DNA of 64,000 nucleotides from Peribacillus simplex (lineage in GTDB: Bacteria > Bacillota > Bacilli > Bacillales > DSM-1321): positions 3,066,001-3,130,000 of the forward strand of contig NZ_CP011008.1 in NCBI RefSeq assembly GCF_001578185.1, given 5' to 3'. Shown here one piece after another: positions 44,952-53,427 of this stretch. Position 1 is the first letter of the stretch; the number at the start of each line of letters is the position of its first letter. Both the position numbers and the translations under genes were made by a program. Under the pieces are notes generated by a model. The model had not been told where the DNA came from and did no database searches. It was given only the letters and a program-made list of their open reading frames with translations.

Positions 44952-45722
44952 TCAACCATGTTCTTTACGCTTTTTCCCTTTCTTCAAATGAAATACAATC
45001 GTGGTGCCGAAAATCATTAAAATAAGGGTAAAAAATATCGCAGGCGGGATTTCGATCCCTGCAACGGCAATTAGCATTTTTATAGCAATGAATCCGATAA
45101 GAATGTAAGCGGCAGTTTCCAATTCAGGAACCTTATCTATCAATTTTAAAAATAACCCCGCCACTCCCCGCATCATCAAGACACCAATCATCCCACCGGC
45201 CAAAAGGACCCAGACTTTTTCACTCACCCCGAAAGCGGCCAAGACACTATCGACGGAAAATGCTATATCCATCAATTCCACTGCCGCAACCGTCCCCCAA
45301 AATGCACCAAAGATTCGGATCAACAAGCTGTTGTTACTCATTCCCTGGATATCTTCATCAATGCCAGCTTGTTTTTTTCTTTTATCCCGAAAGTATTTAA
45401 ATGAGAGCCAACCAAGGTAGGCTGCTCCAATCACCTTCACCCACCAAAGCTTAATGAGGAAAACACCGATTCCAATCGCTATAAATCTAAAAGCGTATGC
45501 GCCTAATAAACCATAAAAAAGTGCTTTTTTCCGTCGTTTTTCCGGAAGGTGCCTGACCATTACAGCTAATACCAAAGCGTTATCCGCCGATAGTAATCCT
45601 TCCATTAAAACGAGCGTTCCGATCAATCCCCAGCTTACTGGGTCGGATAAAACCTCCACCCACATATGCCAGTCAAAAAATTGGGCATATGTTTGAATGA
45701 TATTATTTAATAACTCTGACAT
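44952..45722 (-). CDS. TerC-family membrane protein
   Basis: TerC/YceF-type integral membrane protein of 256 aa with about seven helices. Conserved are LVLMEGLLSADNALVLAVMVRHLP, with the Asp in SADNA, and the second acidic block VAAVELMDIAFSVDSVLAAFGV. Family members export metal ions such as manganese; related Bacillus proteins load Mn into secreted enzymes. No yybP-ykoY manganese riboswitch could be seen upstream. It has lost its original T-tract terminator to the IS insertion. Confidence 0.9.
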   Translation of the reverse strand: MSELLNNIIQTYAQFFDWHMWVEVLSDPVSWGLIGTLVLMEGLLSADNALVLAVMVRHLPEKRRKKALFYGLLGAYAFRFIAIGIGVFLIKLWWVKVIGAAYLGWLSFKYFRDKRKKQAGIDEDIQGMSNNSLLIRIFGAFWGTVAAVELMDIAFSVDSVLAAFGVSEKVWVLLAGGMIGVLMMRGVAGLFLKLIDKVPELETAAYILIGFIAIKMLIAVAGIEIPPAIFFTLILMIFGTTIVFHLKKGKKRKEHG

Positions 45723-45825
45723 GATAAAGACTCCTCTGCTACTATACCTGCATAATTAGAAAACCGTATAAAATAACATTGTTCCCAGTAATGTTAAAAA
45801 CTCTACTTTATTTTAAACACAAAAT

Positions 45826-45856
45826 AAATACGTTGCATGACAACGTATCATTTAAT
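45826..45856 (-). terminator. Terminator of ypjP
   Basis: On the minus strand ATACGTTG/CAACGTAT with a TCATG-type loop is followed by TTATTTTG. Confidence 0.65.
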
Positions 45857-45919
45857 GCCTATTAGAAATTTCATTCTCATCATACTCTTACACATATATA
45901 AAATCAGAGAATCGATCCA

Positions 45920-46537
45920 TTATGAGAGCCTTTGTTTACTCGTCCACTCTGGGGGCGTATTTTTGTCCCAATATATTTTCCCTATATCATAATGGGTGGC
46001 AAAGGAATCATGATGGGTATGATAGTGAAAATCGAACCAATACCCTTCCATTGGTGGATTTTCCTGCCTGACATGGAATCTGATAATATCCTTGCCGCTG
46101 TTTGAATCATAAATATGAAAAATTTTCTCGGCCCTGCCCGCACTCGGCTGCTCAGTGATCGTTAATTGCTGTAATTTTTCATCTGGAAATTGGGCAGCCA
46201 TTTCCGTAATGGCTTCTTCCATTTTTGGTAAGATGGTCATTTTGAACTCATCGCCAATTTTAGGATTGATCTTATCGCCAAACTTCATAAATGCGTTTAC
46301 CTCTGCTTTATTCAGTATGCCCGATAAAAATTCTTCCCGGTTGAATTCCTCTTCAAGTTCAATCGGTTGCTGTGAAGAAAGGTAGGCTAACCCTTCTTCA
46401 TCCACTAACCCTTTTTTAGTATCCTTTAACGAATTGGCTTCAGCAAGCCACGCCAGCTCTGAAGGCGTGACAAGACCAAACGTCAAAACGGATAATAAAA
46501 TGACGAGACTTTTCCTGAACCAAATCGCTGCTTTCAA
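45920..46537 (-). CDS. ypjP: YpjP-like secreted protein
   Basis: Protein of 205 aa with a signal peptide (WFRKSLVILLSVLTFGLVTPSELAWLAEA, in part) and a conserved C-terminal part rich in His and Trp (GYWFDFHYHTHHDSF, HYDIGKIYWDKNTPP). It matches B. subtilis YpjP, encoded next to thyB-dfrA there. The His cluster could bind metal; function is unknown. Confidence 0.83.
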   Translation of the reverse strand: MKAAIWFRKSLVILLSVLTFGLVTPSELAWLAEANSLKDTKKGLVDEEGLAYLSSQQPIELEEEFNREEFLSGILNKAEVNAFMKFGDKINPKIGDEFKMTILPKMEEAITEMAAQFPDEKLQQLTITEQPSAGRAEKIFHIYDSNSGKDIIRFHVRQENPPMEGYWFDFHYHTHHDSFATHYDIGKIYWDKNTPPEWTSKQRLS

Positions 46538-46775
46538 CTTACACTCCCCCTCCTTTTTTTGTATTATCTTTATATTTAGTATACTTTTATTCTTTAGTAA
46601 TTACTAATATATAGGTACCCATGTTTCAAAAATCAAAAAAAAGGATATATACCTATATAAACTTTATTAACCCTAACTTTTTACTAAATATCAACAATTC
46701 TACATTTTGATGAAGGATTTTGACGATAGTTGGAGAACTTAATTAGATTCAAGTCTTTTTAAGGAGGGGTCTTAT

Positions 46776-46856
46776 ATGGCTTTAACTACGACTGCCATGG
46801 TGGCTTTATGTCTTGTAACATTAGCATTTTTCGTATATTTAACATTTACTGATTAA
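46776..46856 (+). CDS. Tiny single-helix membrane peptide (26 aa)
   Basis: A very strong ribosome site (AAGGAGGGG, 7 bases before ATG) starts a 26-residue peptide: MALTTTA, then a hydrophobic helix (MVALCLVTLAFFVYLTF), then TD. A terminator follows at 46879. The isolated gene with its own strong translation signal and terminator argues that it is real. Tiny one-helix proteins in Bacillus often join membrane complexes or are sporulation or toxin peptides; no partner can be named. Confidence 0.65.
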   Translation: MALTTTAMVALCLVTLAFFVYLTFTD

Positions 46857-46878
46857 GAATAAATAAATACCTACGAAA

Positions 46879-46912
46879 AATCCCTTGTCATTTATCTCCA
46901 ATGGCAAGGTTT
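46879..46912 (+). terminator. Terminator of the 26-aa peptide gene
   Basis: CCTTGTCA/TGGCAAGG stem (one G-T pair) followed by TTTTTCTTT. It also lies upstream of ggt. Confidence 0.8.
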
Positions 46913-46972
46913 TTCTTTCACATAAAGCTTACATTTTGGCAGATTAAAGGACTGAATACTGGAGGAATCATT

Positions 46973-48661
46973 TTGGAAAACAACAATGAAAACACTAAAG
47001 ATAAGGATTACAAGAGGGAAACCGCCACAGGGAAGGCCGGAATGGTCGTTACCGCTCATCCCGTAGCCACTTCCATCGGGGAAAAAATATTACGTGAAGG
47101 TGGAAATGCAGTCGATGCGGCGGTCGCCATCCAATTTGCCCTAAATATTGTAGAACCCATGATGACTGGTATCGGCGGCAGTGGTTTCCTTATGGTATAT
47201 AACGCTAAAGATAAGGATACAAAAATATTCGATGGCCATGTAAGGGCACCTAAAGCCGCCCATCCAGACATGTTTCTAAATGAAAAAGGGGAAGTCATCC
47301 CATTTAAAGAACGTTCGATCAAGGCTACAGCAGTTGGCGTTCCTGGAATACTGAAAGCTATGGATAAAGCACTCAACGAATATGGAAGTAAGCCATTAGC
47401 TGACCTCATCGAGCCCTCCATTGAATTCGCAGAAAAGGGGGTTCCCGTCAATTGGGTTCTTTGCGATGCCCTTAAAAACTTTGAATACCGATTGGGCGAG
47501 GAAGCCCGTAAGTTCTTTATGCCAAACGGAAAACCATATCAAGATGGCGATTTACTGATAAAAGAAAAATTGGCGAATACCTACCGGATATTACAACGAG
47601 AAGGGATTTCCGCTTTTTATGAGGGTGAAATCGGAGAGGGCATCATTTCCTGTATCCAGGAACTTGGAGGGTTCATGGAACTTTCTGATTTAAAGGACTA
47701 TGAAGCGACCATTGATGAACCAATGTATGGGACTTATAAGGATTATCGAATTGCATCATCCATGGCCCCTAGTGCGGGCGGATTCACGGTCATCCAAATC
47801 CTAAAAATATTGGAGAGCTTCCAGATCGAACAATATGACGTCCGTTCTTGGGAAAAATATTACTTAATTGCAGAAGCGATGCGCCTGTCATTTACAGACA
47901 AAAAGGCATTTCTTGCTGATCCCGAATTTGCCGAATTGCCATTGGCGGGTCTAATGCATGATGAATATATAGCTAAACGCCGCTCGTTCATTAATTTCAA
48001 AGCAAGGAATAATGCCATTGACTTCGGAAACCCTTGGATATATGATTCCGTGAAAGAAAGGGAAATCATTCCACAACCAAATGACGAAGATATCAGTGAA
48101 ACGACACATTTCACTGTCCGTGACAGATGGGGGAATATCGCAGCATGCACTTCTACAGTGGAGCATCCATTCGGTTCGGGCATCATGGTTTCCGACTATG
48201 GTTTCATGCTGAATAACGAACTGACTGATTTCGATTCCATTCCAGGGGGCATGAATGAAGTGCAGCCCAATAAACGCCCTGTCAGTTGTAAAAGCCCGAC
48301 CATCATCTTTAAAGACGGCGAGCCGATCTTGACGCTGGGATCCCCAGGAGGACCAACCATCATCAGTTCTGTCGTTCAAACAATCATCAATGTACTCGAT
48401 TTAAAAATGGACTTGAAAGCAGCCATTGAAGAACCTAGAATTTTCACTCCAATGGGCCCTCATATTGAATGGGAAGCAGGGATGGATATGACCAGCAAAG
48501 GTCACTTGGAAGCAATGGGCTTTGCGTTTAATGAAGTTCCCCACTCTATTGGGAATGTCCAAGCCATTCAAATTAACCCTGATGGCTCGAATTATGGTGC
48601 TGCAGATTCAAGCCGGGAAGGCTGTGCCATGGGTCTGGACGAGACAGATTATAAATCCTGA
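46973..48661 (+). CDS. Gamma-glutamyltransferase (YwrD-type, no signal peptide)
   Basis: Ntn-hydrolase of 562 aa. A TTG at 46973, 7 bases after GGAGG, is the start; the open frame extends upstream without a site. The precursor self-cleaves before the Thr in SETTHFTVRDRWGNIAACTST. Substrate residues lie in MMTGIGGSGFLMVYN and LGSPGGPTIISSVVQTI. The N-terminus is hydrophilic (ENNNENTKDKDYKRE), so unlike the secreted Ggt it should be cytoplasmic, as with B. subtilis YwrD. It may process glutathione-like or gamma-glutamyl compounds. Confidence 0.9.
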   Translation: MENNNENTKDKDYKRETATGKAGMVVTAHPVATSIGEKILREGGNAVDAAVAIQFALNIVEPMMTGIGGSGFLMVYNAKDKDTKIFDGHVRAPKAAHPDMFLNEKGEVIPFKERSIKATAVGVPGILKAMDKALNEYGSKPLADLIEPSIEFAEKGVPVNWVLCDALKNFEYRLGEEARKFFMPNGKPYQDGDLLIKEKLANTYRILQREGISAFYEGEIGEGIISCIQELGGFMELSDLKDYEATIDEPMYGTYKDYRIASSMAPSAGGFTVIQILKILESFQIEQYDVRSWEKYYLIAEAMRLSFTDKKAFLADPEFAELPLAGLMHDEYIAKRRSFINFKARNNAIDFGNPWIYDSVKEREIIPQPNDEDISETTHFTVRDRWGNIAACTSTVEHPFGSGIMVSDYGFMLNNELTDFDSIPGGMNEVQPNKRPVSCKSPTIIFKDGEPILTLGSPGGPTIISSVVQTIINVLDLKMDLKAAIEEPRIFTPMGPHIEWEAGMDMTSKGHLEAMGFAFNEVPHSIGNVQAIQINPDGSNYGAADSSREGCAMGLDETDYKS

Positions 48662-49441
48662 TCACAGAATGGAAATGAAGCCAAAATGAAATTTGGATGT
48701 TTTTCTCTTTACTACCTCAAACCCAAATTCCTCGAAGCGGGAGCTGCGAAAATGGTCTTTCAACACGACTCGCTTTCGCGCAACCCGCTTGGCTTCTTTC
48801 ATTATTTCCATTGATAAATCCTTACCTTCCGCAAAATGAGTCAATCCTTTGATTCCATTTGATTCCTGAATCGTTTCCTCAAACATGGGATCGAAATATA
48901 CGACATCAAAATGATTATCCGGCATTGATTTCAATATTTCGTAATGATCCGCTTGAATGACCTCTATTCTTCTCATCGCAGAAATCATCGTTTCTTCTGC
49001 ATTCTCCCATGTCTTCATACCATGTTCCACGAGCAAGGCCAAATATTGATTTCCTTCCAATGCAACAACCTGTCCATGTTCACCCACCGCGAAACTTGCG
49101 ACAATCGCATCAGAGCCCAAGCCCAATGTACAATCAAGCACGGAATTCCCTTCATTTATATCTCCGGCAATGAGAAATGGATCACTTTCGCCCCGAATTA
49201 TTCTTTTTAAACGGATCATTGCAAGGTTAGGGTGAAAAAAGAATGGTTCTTTTTCTTGGTACCGATATAACTCCATCCGCTTTTTTCCAAAAACGAGGCA
49301 ATCATCCTCTTCATGTTCCGATTGGATAGCTCTCACCGATCGTTTTCTTCGCGCTATAAAGGGGATCTGTAAATCTTCAGCTAACCTTTCGGCTAATATC
49401 ATCGTTTCTTTATCGGCTCTTCCTACTGTAGTGACAAACAT
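48662..49441 (-). CDS. ypiP: YpiP-like class I methyltransferase
   Basis: SAM-dependent methyltransferase of 259 aa, resembling the RsmJ/DUF548 group. SAM motif I is NSVLDCTLGLGSDAIVASFA, the acidic motif II is VVALEGNQYL, and the catalytic-type motif is HFDVVYFDPMFEETI. An N-terminal extension of about 100 residues (FVTTVGRADKETMILAERL) is typical. RNA is a likely substrate, but this is unproven. It converges with ggt; the stop codons are one base apart. Confidence 0.85.
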   Translation of the reverse strand: MFVTTVGRADKETMILAERLAEDLQIPFIARRKRSVRAIQSEHEEDDCLVFGKKRMELYRYQEKEPFFFHPNLAMIRLKRIIRGESDPFLIAGDINEGNSVLDCTLGLGSDAIVASFAVGEHGQVVALEGNQYLALLVEHGMKTWENAEETMISAMRRIEVIQADHYEILKSMPDNHFDVVYFDPMFEETIQESNGIKGLTHFAEGKDLSMEIMKEAKRVARKRVVLKDHFRSSRFEEFGFEVVKRKTSKFHFGFISIL

Positions 49442-49508
49442 GACTCCTACCCCTTCATACTCTTATAAATTTGAAAAGAATGCCCTGTTTCCAGGACATT
49501 CCGCTTCA

Positions 49509-49946
49509 TCACTTATTTACTTGACTGAATGCTGCCAATAAATTTTCCATAATAGCTTCCATTGGCTGTCCCTCTATATCATGGCGAGGAATGAAATGTA
49601 AAACCTCTTTGCCCTTTAAGAGAGCCATGGATGGTGAAGAAGGTTCGATTCCATTGAAGTATTCCCGCATTTTAGCTGTAGCTTCCTTATCTTGCCCGGC
49701 AAATACTGTTACCAGATGATCAGGCTTATTGTCTGCTTGGAGTACGGCTTGGGTAGCTGCTGGACGGGCTAACCCGGCAGCACAGCCACAAACTGAATTT
49801 ACGACGACAAGTGTCGTACCTTCTACTGAACCCATAAAGTTTTCAACCGCTTCAGCGGATTCCAACTCCTCAAAACCTGCTTGCACCAGTTCCGCACGCA
49901 TTGGCTTCACCATTTGTTTCATATATTCATCATATGCCATCGACAT
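49509..49946 (-). CDS. brxA: Bacilliredoxin BrxA (YphP)
   Basis: Thioredoxin-fold protein of 145 aa with the active site CGC in VVVNSVCGCAAGLARPA. Bacilliredoxins remove bacillithiol from mixed disulfides on proteins. ATG 49946 lies 7 bases after GGGGG and gives the family N-terminus MSMAYDEYM. Located near ilvD, as in B. subtilis. Confidence 0.95.
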   Translation of the reverse strand: MSMAYDEYMKQMVKPMRAELVQAGFEELESAEAVENFMGSVEGTTLVVVNSVCGCAAGLARPAATQAVLQADNKPDHLVTVFAGQDKEATAKMREYFNGIEPSSPSMALLKGKEVLHFIPRHDIEGQPMEAIMENLLAAFSQVNK

Positions 49947-50150
49947 AAAAAAACCCCCTTGATTACAATTCTTCATTTAGTTTAATCATACTATATTCTT
50001 ATGTGCATATGCAAAATTGACGCTTAGAGCTTTGCAAATTCGGCGTTCAAATTTATGTATCAATAATCAAAGGTTCATTTGCGCCGCAAAAAGAAACATG
50101 GTAACAGAATCCATTTCATTCTGCCACCATGTTTTAGTATCTTCCTTGAA

Positions 50151-51836
50151 TTAAACTTTCATCACTCCGCCTGAGCTGGCATTCGTCACAAGTTTGGAAT
50201 AACGTGCTAAATAGCCTGTTCTAACTTTTGATTCGAAGCCTTTCCAATTTGCTTTACGTTTTTCGAATTCTTCATCGGAAATTTCCAATTCGATTTTACG
50301 ATTGTTCAAATCCAACTCGATGATATCTCCATCTTCCACGAAAGCGATTGGGCCTCCCTCAGCTGCTTCGGGGGATATATGACCAATGCTGATGCCGCGA
50401 GATGCGCCTGAAAAGCGGCCATCAGTGATCAAACCGACTTTGGCTCCAAGTCCCCTCCCGACAATTTGGGAAGTTGGTGCCAACATTTCCGGCATACCCG
50501 GCCCCCCTTTAGGTCCTTCGTAACGAATGACCACTACATCCCCTTCTTTTACTTTTCCAGTAATGATTCCGGAAAGTGCATCTTCTTGGGAATCGAAACA
50601 AATGGCAGGACCCCTATGGTAGCCACCAACTGATTCGTCAACTGCTCCCACTTTTATGATGGAGCCTTGAGGAGCAAGGTTGCCAAACAATACCGCAAGT
50701 CCTCCACGCTCGGAATGCGGATTATCTAACGGATGGATAACATCCTTATCCAAAATTTCACAACCGGCAACATTTTCGCGGAGCGTTTTACCTGAAACGG
50801 AAAGGCAGTCACCGTTAAAAGCGCCTGGTTTTTTGAGTAACTCATTAATGACGGCACTTACACCTCCGGCATTATGTACATCTTCAATATGATAATCGGA
50901 TGCCGGTGCAATTTTCGCTAGATGCGGTACGCGGTTAGCTATTTCATTTATGCGTTCCATCGGATATTCAAAACCTGCTTCATGTGCCAATGCAAGCGTA
51001 TGAAGCACGGTGTTCGTCGAACCGCCCATCGCCATATCCAATGCAAATGCGTTATCAATTGCATCAATCGTCACGATATCACGAGGCTTGATATCCTGTT
51101 TGATTATCTCCATCAACTGTTTAGCGGATTTCTTAACGAATTCTTTGCGTTCTTCAGCTACCGCCAAAATCGTACCATTTCCCGGAAGCGCAAGTCCTAA
51201 ACCTTCTGCCAGACAGTTCATGGAATTTGCAGTGAACATTCCTGAACAAGAACCGCAAGTGGGGCATGCAACTTGTTCGATTTCCTCCAGTTCTTCTTCA
51301 TTGATAGTACCAGCTTGATAGGCGCCCACCCCTTCAAAAACGGATGTTAATGAAAGAGATTTACCATTTTTATCTTTACCTGCCTTCATCGGTCCGCCGC
51401 TTACGAATATTGTAGGAATATTGACACGAAGTGCTCCCATCATCATTCCCGGCGTTATCTTGTCACAGTTTGGAATGCACACCATACCGTCAAACCAATG
51501 TGCCGATACAACAGTTTCCACGGAATCTGCGATGATTTCACGGCTTGGCAAGGAATAGCGCATACCAATATGACCCATTGCAATTCCATCGTCTACCCCG
51601 ATCGTATTAAATTCGAAAGGAACACCGCCTGCTTCGCGAATCGCTTCCTTCACTATTTTTCCGAATTCCTGAAGGTGGACATGACCTGGAACGATATCGA
51701 TGTATGAATTACAAACCGCGATGAACGGTTTACCGAAATCTTCTTCTTTAACCCCTGCTGCCCGCAACAGACTTCTATGTGGAGCTCGATCGACCCCTTT
51801 TGTAATCATGTCACTTCTCATATTTGATGTAGACAT
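50151..51836 (-). CDS. ilvD: Dihydroxy-acid dehydratase IlvD
   Basis: Enzyme of 561 aa that dehydrates 2,3-dihydroxy acids in valine, leucine and isoleucine synthesis with an iron-sulfur cluster. Cluster cysteines lie in [28 protein letters not shown] and [32 protein letters not shown] is near the end. ATG 51836, 7 bases after GGGGGT, is the likely start; a TTG five codons earlier has no site. A palindromic operator overlaps its promoter. Confidence 0.97.
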   Translation of the reverse strand: MSTSNMRSDMITKGVDRAPHRSLLRAAGVKEEDFGKPFIAVCNSYIDIVPGHVHLQEFGKIVKEAIREAGGVPFEFNTIGVDDGIAMGHIGMRYSLPSREIIADSVETVVSAHWFDGMVCIPNCDKITPGMMMGALRVNIPTIFVSGGPMKAGKDKNGKSLSLTSVFEGVGAYQAGTINEEELEEIEQVACPTCGSCSGMFTANSMNCLAEGLGLALPGNGTILAVAEERKEFVKKSAKQLMEIIKQDIKPRDIVTIDAIDNAFALDMAMGGSTNTVLHTLALAHEAGFEYPMERINEIANRVPHLAKIAPASDYHIEDVHNAGGVSAVINELLKKPGAFNGDCLSVSGKTLRENVAGCEILDKDVIHPLDNPHSERGGLAVLFGNLAPQGSIIKVGAVDESVGGYHRGPAICFDSQEDALSGIITGKVKEGDVVVIRYEGPKGGPGMPEMLAPTSQIVGRGLGAKVGLITDGRFSGASRGISIGHISPEAAEGGPIAFVEDGDIIELDLNNRKIELEISDEEFEKRKANWKGFESKVRTGYLARYSKLVTNASSGGVMKV

Positions 51837-51885
51837 TTGTTGTACCCCCAATTTCCGCTAAATGTTTAATGATTCAGAATAATAT

Positions 51886-51934
51886 AATTTTTAGTATACT
51901 CTAAAAATTCTAACATATTTATAAACAAATGCAA
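51886..51934 (-). promoter_or_regulatory. ilvD promoter with overlapping palindrome
   Basis: On the minus strand TTGCAT (51929-51934) and TAGAAT (51907-51912) are 16 bases apart. AATTTTTAG and CTAAAAATT (51886-51909) form a 9-bp inverted repeat over the -10 and start region. It resembles, but does not match, a CodY box; CodY control of branched-chain genes is known in Bacillus. Confidence 0.55.
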
Positions 51935-52092
51935 CCTTTCAACGTTAAATATCTGCAAATATCATTTTACTAAAATAATAGAGAACAGATTTATTTACTT
52001 TAAAATACTGTATCCCATCGAAAATTAGCCATTTTGCTGTTTCGGAGTTCCACCGGACCACAGGGTCAAGCAATTGGAATTGACCAGCTTCA

Positions 52093-52132
52093 AAAAAAGG
52101 CATGCGGATTTAATCACCCGGATGCCTTTTTT
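52093..52132 (-). terminator. Terminator of ypgR
   Basis: Imperfect stem CAAAAAAGGCATCCGGG...CCGCATGCCTTTTTTTG on the minus strand with T runs, between ypgR and ilvD. Confidence 0.8.
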
Positions 52133-52161
52133 GAAGTCCATTAAGTTATTCTAATTAAATT

Positions 52162-53298
52162 TCACTTTTCATTCGCTAGCCTTGATTCTGTCATTTGCTT
52201 CCAAACTGAACCTTTTGCTTCTTCCCCATTTTCTATACGATCAATGGCCATCTTGACCTGTAGGGCCACTTCGAATTCAGGGTCCTGTTCCGCTTGCTTT
52301 AGAAGAGGAAGGGTCGTTTCATTTCCAGCTTCATATAAAAACATCGCCGCCCTCCATCTAACCAATTTATTTTTATCCGATAGTGCTTGCGACATTTCTC
52401 CCATCGCTTCTTCAAAGCCCAGATCGGATAAACAGTCACCAGCCGTTCGTCTTACTGCTGCACTTTTATCTTTCATTGCTTTGTACAAGCTCGGAAGCAC
52501 TTTTCTATCTTCGATCATACCCAAGTATACAACCGCGAGCCTTCGAATGGAGACTTTACTGTCGGAAAGTGCCATGTCCAATACTGGAATATCACCCACA
52601 GTTGGATCTTCCATTTGTTCTAAAGCCTGATATCGCTTTTCCCAACTTTCGTCATTCAGCATTTCTGCAGTCAGTTTAATTTTTGGCCGTTTCAAGAATG
52701 TTTCTTTTGTATCCACCATTTCTTTAGCAGCAGCTACTAGCCGATTAATTCGTTCTTCCGGATATGCTGCAATCAGCTCATCCGATACTTCCTTCACGAT
52801 ATCTTCCATATCACCATATCTTACGCCATAATCCTTCCATTTTCGAAGCATGACTACATTATCATCTTCTTTTTGGGCTGCGGCAATGCCCTTTATGAAA
52901 TATTCCGGTAAGGCAAAACGTTTTTCGTGTTGGCTATCACTTGCTTTAATTTGCATCGGAATGCCTTTGAATTGTTGAATGGCAACCGCTACTTCACCGT
53001 AATGTTCATTTAAAACCGTTTGTTGACTTTGTTCTTCGGTTTTTTCCCCGAACACCTGACGGATTTGGACCAAGATATCTTTCCAATCATATTTCGCATT
53101 GCGCTCAACCGCTAAGAAATCCGCAACATGATATACCCCTTTCACCCCATCAATCTTAAATAAATCTTTAATCAGCTGCGGTGCTTGTTCAGCTTGGTCC
53201 TTCTTATAGTTATTACTTTTACCTGCTAATAACTCTTCAGTTAAATTGATTTTCATTGTATTCGGACTTGGTGTAGGTTCTATTGATTTGATTTTCAA
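52162..53298 (-). CDS. ypgR: YpgR/CvfC-like protein (Nfu N-terminal plus HEAT repeats)
   Basis: Protein of 378 aa. The first 85 residues (KIKSIEPTPSPNTMKINL, then IDGVKGVYHVADFLAVER) are an Nfu/NifU N-terminal-type domain. A helical middle follows, then HEAT-like repeats (about 220-365: SDSKVSIRRLAVVYLG, KDKSAAVRRTAGDCL, SDKNKLVRWRAAMFL). It matches conserved virulence factor C in staphylococci. An iron-sulfur or protein scaffold role is an inference. Location beside ilvD agrees with B. subtilis ypgR. Confidence 0.85.
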   Translation of the reverse strand: MKIKSIEPTPSPNTMKINLTEELLAGKSNNYKKDQAEQAPQLIKDLFKIDGVKGVYHVADFLAVERNAKYDWKDILVQIRQVFGEKTEEQSQQTVLNEHYGEVAVAIQQFKGIPMQIKASDSQHEKRFALPEYFIKGIAAAQKEDDNVVMLRKWKDYGVRYGDMEDIVKEVSDELIAAYPEERINRLVAAAKEMVDTKETFLKRPKIKLTAEMLNDESWEKRYQALEQMEDPTVGDIPVLDMALSDSKVSIRRLAVVYLGMIEDRKVLPSLYKAMKDKSAAVRRTAGDCLSDLGFEEAMGEMSQALSDKNKLVRWRAAMFLYEAGNETTLPLLKQAEQDPEFEVALQVKMAIDRIENGEEAKGSVWKQMTESRLANEK

Positions 53299-53427
53299 TG
53301 CGTTTCTCTCCTTTTACAAGACGTTTCCATGTACTAGATATTATCACAACGGCAAAAGATTCTCATGCAATTGAGATTGGCTAAAAAAAGACTGGTCCAA
53401 GTTTGCTCCCTTAGACCAGTCCCCCGC

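Noticed and set aside
45723-45919. yybP-ykoY manganese riboswitch before the TerC gene
   Set aside because: The conserved GGGGAGUA and paired loops could not be found; only the ypjP terminator is clear.
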